A stretch of DNA of 64,000 nt from Paenibacillus caseinilyticus (lineage in GTDB: Bacteria > Bacillota > Bacilli > Paenibacillales > NBRC-103111). This document shows, piece by piece, positions 1-8,127 of this stretch. The notes below the pieces were generated by a model. The model worked only from the letters and a program-made list of their open reading frames with translations, did not search any database and was not told where the DNA came from. Location of the stretch: NCBI RefSeq assembly GCF_027533645.1, contig NZ_JAQAGY010000003.1, positions 1 to 64,000 of the forward strand, in the 5' to 3' direction. The position numbers and the translations under genes are program-made. Numbering within the stretch: the first letter of the stretch is position 1; each line of letters begins with the position of its first letter.

Positions 1-199
1 TAACGGATGGGTTCGCAACACCATAGCTTAACGACCTTCCTCACCAGCCGTAAGAATAGTATAGAACGTCTCAGTAAAATTTTCATTATTCTGTGGTGCC
101 CCGGCAGGGGCATGGATGGCTAACAGGCTGCCTTTCCTTTCCTTTTTGTAAATAAGCAGCTTTTTTACATACTTGTACACCTAAACACTACAAGGTAAT

Positions 200-628
200 C
201 TACTCACGCTTCAGAGCCCTTTTACATATCTCTATTAAATCCTTAGTTTGTTCCAGGTCAATTATTAGATCTGGATCTCCTCCATAAGTCAATGAAACAA
301 CTAGAACAATATAATCCCTAATTATATTTATGATAACCGTACCTTGTCTTTTAGGTTTGGAATCCGTTAGATAAATTATATCAACCATATGCCTCTCTTG
401 ATGAAATACTCCTTCGAAAATCATTTTGTATGCAGTTTCAAAAGCACCAACTAATCTACTGAACTCTGCTGAATTCAACTCGATTTCGGCAATCATTCCA
501 TATTTATGACTTTGAGCTACCTTCATTTGATAATAGTTATTCTCACTTTTTGATAATATAATTACCCCAGAACCTTCTTCAAATTCTGATTCAATCTTTA
601 TAAATCCAATCTGTTTACATTCATTCAC
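200..628 (-). CDS. Hypothetical protein, AT-rich orphan
   Basis: I do not recognise this 142-residue protein. It has no signal peptide, membrane segment or obvious catalytic motif; it looks like a small soluble alpha/beta protein with hydrophobic beta-strand stretches near residues 98-118. A possible ribosome binding site AAGGAG lies about 12 nt upstream of the ATG. The gene is clearly richer in AT (many AAT, ATA and TTA codons) than every other gene in the window, which suggests recent acquisition. It sits alone, with no recognisable partner inside the window. A role as an immunity-type or other accessory protein is possible but is only a guess from size and composition. Confidence 0.6.
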   Translation of the reverse strand: MNECKQIGFIKIESEFEEGSGVIILSKSENNYYQMKVAQSHKYGMIAEIELNSAEFSRLVGAFETAYKMIFEGVFHQERHMVDIIYLTDSKPKRQGTVIINIIRDYIVLVVSLTYGGDPDLIIDLEQTKDLIEICKRALKRE

Positions 629-679
629 ACTTATTTACTCCTTATCGTAAGGGTGCTTTTCAAGAGTTATTCGTAAGAA

Positions 680-705
680 AGCCGCTATCCCGCAGGACAA
701 CGGCT
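680..705 (-). terminator. Rho-independent terminator after the DUF1801 gene
   Basis: On the minus strand an inverted repeat AGCCG...CGGCT, extended by further wobble pairs around a short loop, is followed by TTTCTTA. It lies about 50 nt after the stop of the DUF1801 gene and would end the ECF sigma cassette transcript. Confidence 0.6.
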
Positions 706-757
706 CCCTTACTCTCCTCTTTGCATTAATGTACCTTGGCGATCTCCTGCTGCATCT

Positions 758-1099
758 TTACAACGAGCCCGAAGCCTGCCCTACCCATGCCCCTAACTGC
801 GCCGGGTCAACCGAGTCCCCTTTGCGCAGCTTCAGCGTTTTTCTCTCGGGCGGCCCCTCGAACATGCCTTCCGGAAGTTCCAGCCCGGCGGCGTTGAAGA
901 TCGTAAAGCTAACCGCGTCCTTCGAAGTGGAGATCACTGCGGCGTATTTGCCGTTCTTCAAAAAATGGGGCTTCTTGTATTGGATACGCTCCTGCACTTC
1001 CGGGATCGCTCCATGGACGACTTCACGCAGGGCAGCGGACAGTTCCCCCTGCCACGGTTCCTTAATAGCTTCAATAAAATCGGTGACTTCCTGACTCAT
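758..1099 (-). CDS. DUF1801 domain protein
   Basis: This 113-residue protein matches the DUF1801 (YdhG-like) family: an N-terminal helix, the segment QERIQYKKPHF at about residues 36-46, then a strand-rich core ending in LRKGDSVD. Family members are small cytoplasmic proteins of unproven function, with a fold related to iron-chaperone-like proteins. It is the last gene of a minus-strand series behind a DGPF protein and an ECF42-type sigma factor, with a 21-nt gap to the gene before it, so co-transcription is likely. Small DUF1801 and DGPF proteins are common companions of this sigma group. Confidence 0.85.
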   Translation of the reverse strand: MSQEVTDFIEAIKEPWQGELSAALREVVHGAIPEVQERIQYKKPHFLKNGKYAAVISTSKDAVSFTIFNAAGLELPEGMFEGPPERKTLKLRKGDSVDPAQLGAWVGQASGSL

Positions 1100-1120
1100 T
1101 CCCGAACACTCCTTTTGGAA

Positions 1121-1567
1121 TTATATTCGTTGTAACATGTGGAGTTGATCCTGAAGATCGGCCTCCAACGCTTCGATTCTCGGGTCCCGCCAAGCATCCG
1201 TCGGCTCAGCCAGCCTCCGCAGCTCGATCCGCCATTCGGCCCCGCCCCGGCCCATGCCGGCTGGAATCGGCATCCGGAGCGCCCACTGCAGCGCCTCGTC
1301 CTCCGTCATCACATCGATCAAGGCGAATCCCGCAAGGAGCCCGGCATCTGCCGGAAAAGGGCCGGCCTGCACCTCAGGCTCTCCGTCATACGGCCGAACC
1401 CGTATCCGGATCCCTGCCGAGCTCGGCAGCAGCTCCTCTGCCGCAAGAAGCACACCCGCCTGGGCCAAAGACTGCCAGTACGCAGCCACTGCAGCGTCGT
1501 ATTCCCGGCCGTGCTGTACTCCAGCTTCCGAATACCCTGTCCCCTTGACCATCAACATGTACCGCAT
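1121..1567 (-). CDS. YCII-related (DGPF) domain protein, second copy
   Basis: A 148-residue member of the YCII/DGPF family. The typical start MRYMLMVKG, the LAQAGVLLAAEEL segment and the PSSAGIRIRV strand are present, and the eponymous DGPF turn is degenerate here (QAGPFPAD). The family has a dimeric ferredoxin-like fold; some members have hydrolase or dehydrochlorinase activity, most are uncharacterised. It is the second DGPF protein of the cassette, lying downstream of the sigma factor, while the other lies upstream. It also carries an extra C-terminal helix of about 25 residues. Confidence 0.85.
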   Translation of the reverse strand: MRYMLMVKGTGYSEAGVQHGREYDAAVAAYWQSLAQAGVLLAAEELLPSSAGIRIRVRPYDGEPEVQAGPFPADAGLLAGFALIDVMTEDEALQWALRMPIPAGMGRGGAEWRIELRRLAEPTDAWRDPRIEALEADLQDQLHMLQRI

Positions 1568-1683
1568 AACCGCTTCCCTCCTGGTGGGAAGAAGATTTAT
1601 AGGCGCTGCCAGCCCGCCTTACTGCTTCCCCTGCTATAACGACGAAGGGGAGACCCGGTAATCGACATGCCGCCGAAAAAAAA

Positions 1684-2949
1684 TCATTCGGAGGCTCCGG
1701 TGATACATTCCGCGGCCCGGTTCAGCAAAAGCGCCCTCTCCCGTTCATTGCGGGTCAAGCCTGCAGCACGTTCAAATTCCGTACGCGCATCACTGTACCG
1801 CCCCAGCTTCACCAGGAGATCGCCGCGGACGCTCGGCAGCAGGTGATAGCCCTGCAATGAAGGCTCCGCCTTCAGCTCGTCGATCATCTGCAGGCCGAAG
1901 GAGGGGCCGAACGCCATCGAGATGGCAACCGCCCGATTCAATTCGACGATCGGCGATGGCGACACTCTCGACAGCGCTTCGTATAGAGCGGCGATGCGGA
2001 TCCAGTCCGTCTCCGCCGCCGTCGGCGCCTGCGCATGACAGGCCGCAATGGAAGCCTGCAGCGCATAGGGCCCGAGGGCCCGCCCCAGCTTCCGGCTGCG
2101 CTCCAGAGCCGCCAAGCCGCGGCGGATCAGCAGACGGTCCCACTGCGCCCGGTTCTGATCCAGGAGCAGAACGGGCTCCCCTCTGGAGTTCACCCGCGTC
2201 TTGAGCCGCGAAGATTGAATCTCCATCAGGGCCGCCAGGCCATGAACCTCCGGTTCCCCGGGCGCGGTCTCAGCAAGCACGCGGCCGAGCCGCAGCGCCT
2301 CCTGACACAGCAGCGGGCGGACCCAGTCATCCCCGGATGTGGCCGAATATCCCTCATTGAACATGAGATACACCACCTCAAGTACCGCAGACAGGCGGCC
2401 TTCGAGTTCCTCCTCCGACGGAAGTTCGAAGGGAACCTTCTTGGTGCTCAGGGTACGCTTCGCCCGGACGATGCGCTGGGCGATCGTGGATTCGGCCGCG
2501 AGGAAGGAGCGTGCGATCTCATCCGTAGTCAGCCCGCATAGCAAGCGGAGCGTCAGGGCGACTCTGGCCTCCTGCGATAATACAGGATGGCAGGTCATGA
2601 AGATGAGACGAAGAAGATCGTCGCCGATCTCCCCGTCCACCGCCTTGTCGATGTCGTCCTCCGTATATAGATCCGTACGGCGAGCGAGTTCGGCATACTT
2701 CTGCTCCCGCAGCTTGGACCGGCGGAGCAGGTCGATCGCGCGCTGCTTCGCCGCCGTCATCAGCCAGGCCCCCGGATTGTCGGGGATACCGGTCTCCGGC
2801 CACCGTTCCAGGGCAATGACCAGAGAGTCATGAGCCAGATCCTCTGCGAGACCCACGTCCCGCACCATTCTTGTTAATCCCGCGATCAGCTTGGCCGACT
2901 CGATCCGCCACACCGCATCTATGGTTCGATGGGCAACAGAGCGGCTCAA
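1684..2949 (-). CDS. ECF42-type RNA polymerase sigma factor
   Basis: This 421-residue protein is a fusion-type ECF sigma factor. Region 2 covers about residues 10-80 (GLAEDLAHDSLVIAL, GAWLMTAAKQRAIDLLRR). Region 4 covers about 115-175 with the helix-turn-helix LTTDEIARSFLAAESTIAQR. A long C-terminal DUF6596/TPR-like extension follows (about 185-415, with FNEGY and EPEVHGLAALMEIQ). This architecture defines the ECF42 group, which usually lacks a classical anti-sigma factor and is encoded beside DGPF proteins, as here. Its start overlaps the stop of the upstream DGPF gene by 4 nt, so the two are probably translationally coupled. The C-terminal extension is the likely regulatory part. Confidence 0.93.
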   Translation of the reverse strand: MSRSVAHRTIDAVWRIESAKLIAGLTRMVRDVGLAEDLAHDSLVIALERWPETGIPDNPGAWLMTAAKQRAIDLLRRSKLREQKYAELARRTDLYTEDDIDKAVDGEIGDDLLRLIFMTCHPVLSQEARVALTLRLLCGLTTDEIARSFLAAESTIAQRIVRAKRTLSTKKVPFELPSEEELEGRLSAVLEVVYLMFNEGYSATSGDDWVRPLLCQEALRLGRVLAETAPGEPEVHGLAALMEIQSSRLKTRVNSRGEPVLLLDQNRAQWDRLLIRRGLAALERSRKLGRALGPYALQASIAACHAQAPTAAETDWIRIAALYEALSRVSPSPIVELNRAVAISMAFGPSFGLQMIDELKAEPSLQGYHLLPSVRGDLLVKLGRYSDARTEFERAAGLTRNERERALLLNRAAECITGASE

Positions 2950-3380
2950 GCTCTTTTCTGCTCCTCTACTTGTTGGCGGAGCGCCGCTTCTCTTGCCAGC
3001 GTCTCGGAATTCTCCATGAGGTCCTCCGCCTCGAACACCTGCCTGAGCTCAATCTCGCCCTGTCCGAATCCATGGGGATCCGGCATACGCATCGCCCATT
3101 CCACCGCTTCCTCCCGGGACTTCACTTCAATTAACGTATACCCGGCGATCATTTCTTTGGCCTCCGTGAACGGGCCGTCCACCACCTTCGGTTGGCCTCC
3201 CGGTTCCGGATACGAGATGCGGATCCCGCCCGAGCTGGGCTGCAGCCCATCGGCAGCGAGCAGCACACCGGCCTTCACCAGTTCCTCATTGTACTTCTGC
3301 ATGGCCTCGATGAGCTCCTGGCTGGGCATGACCCCGGCCTCCGAATCGGTTGTAGCTTTCACAATCATCATGAATCTCAT
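2946..3380 (-). CDS. YCII-related (DGPF) domain protein, first copy
   Basis: A 144-residue DGPF/YCII family protein with all family hallmarks: MRFMMIVKAT start, LVKAGVLLAADGL, the PSSGGIRISY strand and the intact DGPF-type turn VDGPFTEAKE at about residues 68-77. A good ribosome binding site (GGGAGG) precedes the ATG. It is the first gene of the ECF42 cassette and ends in a 4-nt overlap with the sigma factor start. Such proteins are the conserved partners of ECF42 sigma factors and are probable regulon members; a sensing or enzymatic role is not proven. Confidence 0.92.
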   Translation of the reverse strand: MRFMMIVKATTDSEAGVMPSQELIEAMQKYNEELVKAGVLLAADGLQPSSGGIRISYPEPGGQPKVVDGPFTEAKEMIAGYTLIEVKSREEAVEWAMRMPDPHGFGQGEIELRQVFEAEDLMENSETLAREAALRQQVEEQKRA

Positions 3381-3460
3381 TTTTATACACCTCCCATAAT
3401 ATGGTCAAAATTCAGATGGCCGCAGCCCAATCTCAAACTACGCCGTAGATGTTCTTGTAT

Positions 3461-4297
3461 TTATAAGGTCATGACGTTACTTCGAGCGGTATCGCTAAGA
3501 AAGAATGCCGCAAGCTCCGGAGCAATACGCCTGGTATCGAGCTTCTTCGTATGACCAAGCCCCTTCCGGCTCAGCAGCTGCGCATTCGGCAGCACCCTGG
3601 CCAGCGCCTGGGCGCTATGCCGCAGTACGGCCGGGCTCTCCGTACCTTCGAGTACCAGCACGGGCATCGTAACGGCACTCCACCGTTTGGCGGGAAGCGG
3701 CTTCCCCTCCATATAGCCGTGGAGCAGGGCCGCATCGTACGGAAGCGTGTGCGCCACATCCATGAGCTTCGACCACACGCCGGGCATGATGCGCATCATG
3801 CCGACAATGAGAGAAGGCGCCCCCATGCCCTGGGTCATAAAATACTTGATGGCGTCAGCCCGGCAGTTCGCGGCAATCAGCGCCGTCACATGCGCCAGGA
3901 AATCGTCCGGCGCCCTGCGATCTGCAGCATCGACCACAAAGGGAGGCTCATGCAGGGCCAGCTTCGTGATGCCGGCTCCCGCCGCCGCCGCTTGGAGGGC
4001 AAGAACCGCTCCGGAGGAGAGTCCCCACACATAGGCCGAACCGCCGGCGGCCTCTATCACGGCCTGAAGATCTTCGATCTCGCGCTCGATGGCATACGGC
4101 TGTGTATCCCCGCTGTCCCCGCGGCCGCGGCGGTCGTAATTGTAGACCGTGAAGCGGTCTGCGAGCAGATCCGCCAGCTGCACCAGGCCCGGGAATTTGC
4201 GGTAGCTGAACGCTCCCCCTATCAGGACGAGCGCCGGCCCTTTACCGACTTTGTCATAAGCGATCTTCGTGCCGTCTTTGGAAGTTACGGTGTACAT
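3461..4297 (-). CDS. Alpha/beta hydrolase
   Basis: I start this gene at the ATG at 4297 (MYTVTSKDG) because AAGGGGG sits just upstream; a longer frame to 4360 lacks such a site. The 278-residue product has the alpha/beta hydrolase layout: an oxyanion strand LVLIGGAF, the DRRGRGDSG motif at about residues 55-63, the nucleophile elbow GLSSG with Ser94, and a late catalytic His in GLGHTKK. The likely reaction is ester or epoxide-type hydrolysis of a small cytoplasmic substrate that cannot be named. It lies directly upstream of the ECF42 cassette on the same strand, separated by about 80 nt. Confidence 0.9.
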   Translation of the reverse strand: MYTVTSKDGTKIAYDKVGKGPALVLIGGAFSYRKFPGLVQLADLLADRFTVYNYDRRGRGDSGDTQPYAIEREIEDLQAVIEAAGGSAYVWGLSSGAVLALQAAAAGAGITKLALHEPPFVVDAADRRAPDDFLAHVTALIAANCRADAIKYFMTQGMGAPSLIVGMMRIMPGVWSKLMDVAHTLPYDAALLHGYMEGKPLPAKRWSAVTMPVLVLEGTESPAVLRHSAQALARVLPNAQLLSRKGLGHTKKLDTRRIAPELAAFFLSDTARSNVMTL

Positions 4298-4668
4298 AGG
4301 AATGCCCCCTTGGGTTGTTGTTATTAAGACGACGAACCGCCGGCGGATAAATCGACACACCCCCCAAAATATTTTTAAAAAAAATCGGAAGCGTACCCAC
4401 CACTAAGAACAACCCCTGATCTAACCGGGCAAACTGAGAATCCGGCCATCCCCATCGTGAGACTGGCACCACTCTCAAATATGGCATAGTATCCCATATC
4501 TATCATCTATCGGAAGTATATCATAATTCACAATCGGCCAGGTTAAGATCCTTAAGCTTCAGGGCATCCGTGCTTCTGGGCATGCGCACAAAAAAACAAG
4601 GGGCTGCCGCGACAGCTCCTTGTTTCCCATCGAGGATAAGATCCTCGGTTTCTCTTCATACTGTTAAT
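4298..4668. other. Intergenic stretch between hydrolase and sugar kinase genes
   Basis: No gene is seen here. The left part holds the promoter and ribosome binding site region of the hydrolase gene; the right part holds the terminator of the sugar kinase gene (4590-4624). Confidence 0.6.
4590..4624 (-). terminator. Rho-independent terminator after the FGGY kinase
   Basis: Read on the minus strand, AACAAGGAGCTG pairs with CAGCCCCTTGTT around a short loop and is followed by seven T residues. It lies about 45 nt beyond the kinase stop codon. Confidence 0.9.
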
Positions 4669-6267
4669 CTATTTAAGATGCTCAACTGCCGCTCTCTCGA
4701 TAGCCAGTCCGCTCTTGTACCGCCCCATGAATACTTCAAAGCCTTCGACATCCTTAGGATCCGGCGACAGGGTTACACCCGTTTCTCCTGCGAACACTTT
4801 CTGGCTCAGATACGCCTCCAGCGTTTCATTCTCCGACTTGTTGATCATATAGGAGGCCAGCAGGGCAATGCCCCAGGCTCCGCCTTCCCCAGCCGTTTCC
4901 ATAACCGAGACCGGTACGTTGAGGGCACCAGCCATGATCTGCTGTCCTACCCCCTTGGTCTTGAACAAGCCGCCGTGGCCTAAGATTTCATCCAGCTGGA
5001 CAGCCTCTTGCTTGAGAAGGATGTCCATGCCGATCTTCAGGGCGCCGAGGGCCGTGAACAAATGGACACGCATGAAGTTAGCCAGGTTGAAGTTGCTGTC
5101 GGAGGAGCGCACGAACAGCGGACGCCCTTCTTCGAAGTGGGTCATATGTTCACCGGAGAGATATCCATAAGCCAATAAGCCGCCGCAATCCGGATCCCCC
5201 TGCAGGGCAAGGTTATACAACGTGCCATACAGCTTATTCATATCCGATTCCAGACCCATGACCCTGCCGAATTCTTCGAACAAACCAACCCACGCATTGA
5301 GGTCGGAAGAACAGTTATTGGAATGAGCCATGGCGACCAGGTTACCGGTTGGCGTGGTCACGAGATCGATCTCGCCGTAAGCCTTGGATAACTCTTTCTC
5401 CAGGACAACCATAGCGAATACGGAGGTCCCGGCCGATACATTACCGGTGCGCTTCGCTACGCTGTTGGTTGCGACCATTCCCGTCCCGGCATCCCCTTCC
5501 GGCGGACACAGCGGAATGCCGGCCTGCAGCTCTCCGGTAACGTCCAGCAGCCTTACGCCTTCTTCCGTAAGAATGCCAGCGTTTTCACCTGCAGTCAGCA
5601 CCTTCGGCAGGATCTCCTCAAGCTTCCAAGGAAGGTTGCGGGATGCTGTCAATTCGTTGAACTGATTCATCATGACAGCGTTATAGTTTTTTGTGGCGAT
5701 ATCGATAGGGAATACACCGGAAGCCTCGCCAACGCCCAGAACCTTCTGTCCGGTCAGTTTCCAGTGGATGTATCCGGCCAGGGTCGTCTGGAAGCCGATA
5801 CGGGCTACATGCTCTTCCTGATTCAAGATCGCTTGATACAAATGGGCGATGCTCCAGCGCTGCGGGATGTGAAAGTTGAACAATTCGGTCAGCGTCTCGG
5901 AAGCTTGTCCGGTGATATTATTCCTCCATGTGCGGAAAGGAACCAAGAGCTCTCCCGCTTGGTCGAAAGCCATGTAGCCATGCATCATGCCGCTGAACCC
6001 GATCGCTCCGATGGTTTGCAGCGTGACTCCATACTGCCGCTTCACATCGCCAGCCATCGCTTGATAGCTGTTCTGAATGCCCTTCCAAATCTCCTCTATG
6101 CTGTAAGTCCAGACATTATTCACATAGCTGTTCTCCCAGTCATGGCTGCCGGATGCGATAGCCTTATGATCTTCGCCAATGAGAACTGCTTTAATCCGGG
6201 TTGAACCAAGCTCGATACCAAGTACTGTTTTGCCGTTCTGGATGGCATGTTTCACATCAAAACTCAT
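4669..6267 (-). CDS. FGGY-family carbohydrate kinase
   Basis: The ATG at 6267 (MSFDVKHA) is chosen over one 36 nt upstream because GGAGG lies 8 nt before it. The 532-residue product is an ATP-dependent sugar kinase of the FGGY family, with the N-terminal phosphate-binding loop [15 protein letters not shown] at about 18-32, the substrate loop GFSGMMHGY, and a C-terminal glycine-rich GHGGLF segment. Family members phosphorylate pentuloses, glycerol or related polyols; this one looks xylulokinase-like but the substrate cannot be fixed from sequence. It stands as its own transcription unit with a terminator, next to a solute-binding lipoprotein whose sugar it may or may not share. Confidence 0.9.
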   Translation of the reverse strand: MSFDVKHAIQNGKTVLGIELGSTRIKAVLIGEDHKAIASGSHDWENSYVNNVWTYSIEEIWKGIQNSYQAMAGDVKRQYGVTLQTIGAIGFSGMMHGYMAFDQAGELLVPFRTWRNNITGQASETLTELFNFHIPQRWSIAHLYQAILNQEEHVARIGFQTTLAGYIHWKLTGQKVLGVGEASGVFPIDIATKNYNAVMMNQFNELTASRNLPWKLEEILPKVLTAGENAGILTEEGVRLLDVTGELQAGIPLCPPEGDAGTGMVATNSVAKRTGNVSAGTSVFAMVVLEKELSKAYGEIDLVTTPTGNLVAMAHSNNCSSDLNAWVGLFEEFGRVMGLESDMNKLYGTLYNLALQGDPDCGGLLAYGYLSGEHMTHFEEGRPLFVRSSDSNFNLANFMRVHLFTALGALKIGMDILLKQEAVQLDEILGHGGLFKTKGVGQQIMAGALNVPVSVMETAGEGGAWGIALLASYMINKSENETLEAYLSQKVFAGETGVTLSPDPKDVEGFEVFMGRYKSGLAIERAAVEHLK

Positions 6268-6463
6268 GAATGTTCCTCCATCATACAATGTAATAGTATT
6301 CAATGCAGTGAACTAATTTATATAAAAATAAAACAAACTATAGCCCCTACTATACCATAGAATAAAAGACAGGAGTATTTAAAAATATACGATTTACTTG
6401 TATTATTTTACGGTCGCCACATTATCCCTTAGCGAAGGCGCGTCAGGGCGCGCACGTCCCGGT

Positions 6464-8104
6464 TTATCGATCCTGAGGAGCGGTGAAGCCGCGTCCGGCA
6501 CGGTGGTCATCGTTCGCCTCCTTTACTACCTGCCCGCCGCCCGCTTTCATAAACTCCTCCACGAAAACATCAAAATAATCGAGGGGCATGTCCCCCGTAA
6601 TGATGGAAATATAGGCCTTGTTCCGAAGCTTAATCAGTTCCGGGCTGTTTTGTATTAAGGAGGGGAAGGCAACCTTCAAAGCATTGTAAACGCCGTGCTC
6701 GTCAAGCCCCAGGGTGGCCGCCCACTTGTCCCTCCGGTCTGCAGGCGTACCTGGGACGGCCATGCCAATATTAGCGCCAATACGATTGGTATAATTCACC
6801 TGCTTATCAAACGGCGGCAGGATGACGACATCCTCCTTCGCATTGCCCGCCCATGCCCAGTGCTTTCCTTGTACCCCGTATTTCATCTTCATATGTTCTT
6901 CCAGATCCGGGTTCGCGCTGACATAATCGAGAATCTCCAGAATTTTGGCCAGTTTTCCCGGCTCTTTGGCTGCATGGGCACCTATCGCGGTATAACTCAT
7001 CAGCATATCATAGGCCTTGGAGCCGCTCTTTCCGCCTGGTCCGGTAACGGGGGGGCCGAACACGATCCTTGCCTCGCTGTTCTTGCGGGATAGCTCCAGC
7101 GCATTGAATGACGCTTCTACCGGAACCTCTTCGCCTAGTTCGTTGAACACCTGGTAATCGCCGGCTTGAATCCAGTGATAGTAGTTGCCCATCGAGGTCA
7201 TGCCGATCCTGCCTTGAATGAAGGCATGGGACAGGTGCTTATAGCCGCCCTTGTTCTCCCCGGTCACGAACTCCGGATCGATCACTCCGTCCTTATACCA
7301 CTTCTGCAAATACCGGAGCGCTTCCTTCATCTCCGGCTCCAGCGCCCCGATGACCAGACGGTGATCCTTCTCCGCAAAATAAAGCTGTTCGGTGAAGACC
7401 ATCTGACCGAATGCACCGAATATGACATTCATTCCTTCGCTGGAGAGACCATACGTATCATTCTTGCCGTTGCGGTCCGGGTCATTGCGGGTGAACGCAT
7501 AGATCACCTTCTCGAACTCCTCGAGCGTTGCGGGGGGCTGGAGACCCAGCGTATGAAGCCAGTCCTCCCTGTACACGACCGGAACCCGGTACCTGTTCAT
7601 CGGATTGACTACAGGGATGCCATATTGGCTGCCTTCAATCTGTCCATATTCCATGTACCCTGGCGCGTTCGCTTGGATTAAGCGGGTCAGGTTCGGCGCT
7701 TGGGCAGCCAGCATCCCCTCCGGGATCTCGGCAAGCACGTGCTGGTTCCGGTACTTCAAGAGATCTTGCGGCTGCCGGATCCGGAACAGGTCGGGGATCT
7801 CACCCTGCGCAAGCCTCAGATTCAGAAGCGCTTCGTAATTGTTGTTCTCGAGATTCCAAATATCCAGATCCACATGAAATTTGTCCTCCAGATAACGGAT
7901 CATCTCCGCATCCCCCGGAACGGCCTCGTTCAGGTGCATCGTCCAGGAAATGGTATACCGCTGGTCTTGGGAGAGTGCCTTGGAATCCGGAGAGGCTTCC
8001 GCACCCCCAGCCTGGTCGGTTGGTGCCCCGCAAGCGCCCAGGGCGAGGAGCACCGGAAGAAGGAGAAGCAAGAGCAGGCGGCTCCGATAACGTTCCATTC
8101 GCAT
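6464..8104 (-). CDS. Extracellular solute-binding lipoprotein (sugar ABC type)
   Basis: A 546-residue secreted lipoprotein. The signal peptide has a run of leucines and the lipobox LALGAC, with Cys25 as the lipidated residue; GGAGG lies 7 nt upstream of the start. The mature part has the family 1 solute-binding fold typical of LplA/YtcQ proteins (ISWTMHLNEAVPGD, YGIPVVNPMNRYRVPVVYRED, GKNDTYGLSSEG). It would bind an oligosaccharide at the cell surface for an ABC importer, but no permease genes adjoin it. It lies 23 nt behind an AraC-type membrane regulator on the same strand, so it may serve as a sensory partner or use permeases encoded elsewhere. Confidence 0.9.
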   Translation of the reverse strand: MRMERYRSRLLLLLLLPVLLALGACGAPTDQAGGAEASPDSKALSQDQRYTISWTMHLNEAVPGDAEMIRYLEDKFHVDLDIWNLENNNYEALLNLRLAQGEIPDLFRIRQPQDLLKYRNQHVLAEIPEGMLAAQAPNLTRLIQANAPGYMEYGQIEGSQYGIPVVNPMNRYRVPVVYREDWLHTLGLQPPATLEEFEKVIYAFTRNDPDRNGKNDTYGLSSEGMNVIFGAFGQMVFTEQLYFAEKDHRLVIGALEPEMKEALRYLQKWYKDGVIDPEFVTGENKGGYKHLSHAFIQGRIGMTSMGNYYHWIQAGDYQVFNELGEEVPVEASFNALELSRKNSEARIVFGPPVTGPGGKSGSKAYDMLMSYTAIGAHAAKEPGKLAKILEILDYVSANPDLEEHMKMKYGVQGKHWAWAGNAKEDVVILPPFDKQVNYTNRIGANIGMAVPGTPADRRDKWAATLGLDEHGVYNALKVAFPSLIQNSPELIKLRNKAYISIITGDMPLDYFDVFVEEFMKAGGGQVVKEANDDHRAGRGFTAPQDR

Positions 8105-8127
8105 GACCTTCCTCCGTACATGGATGT

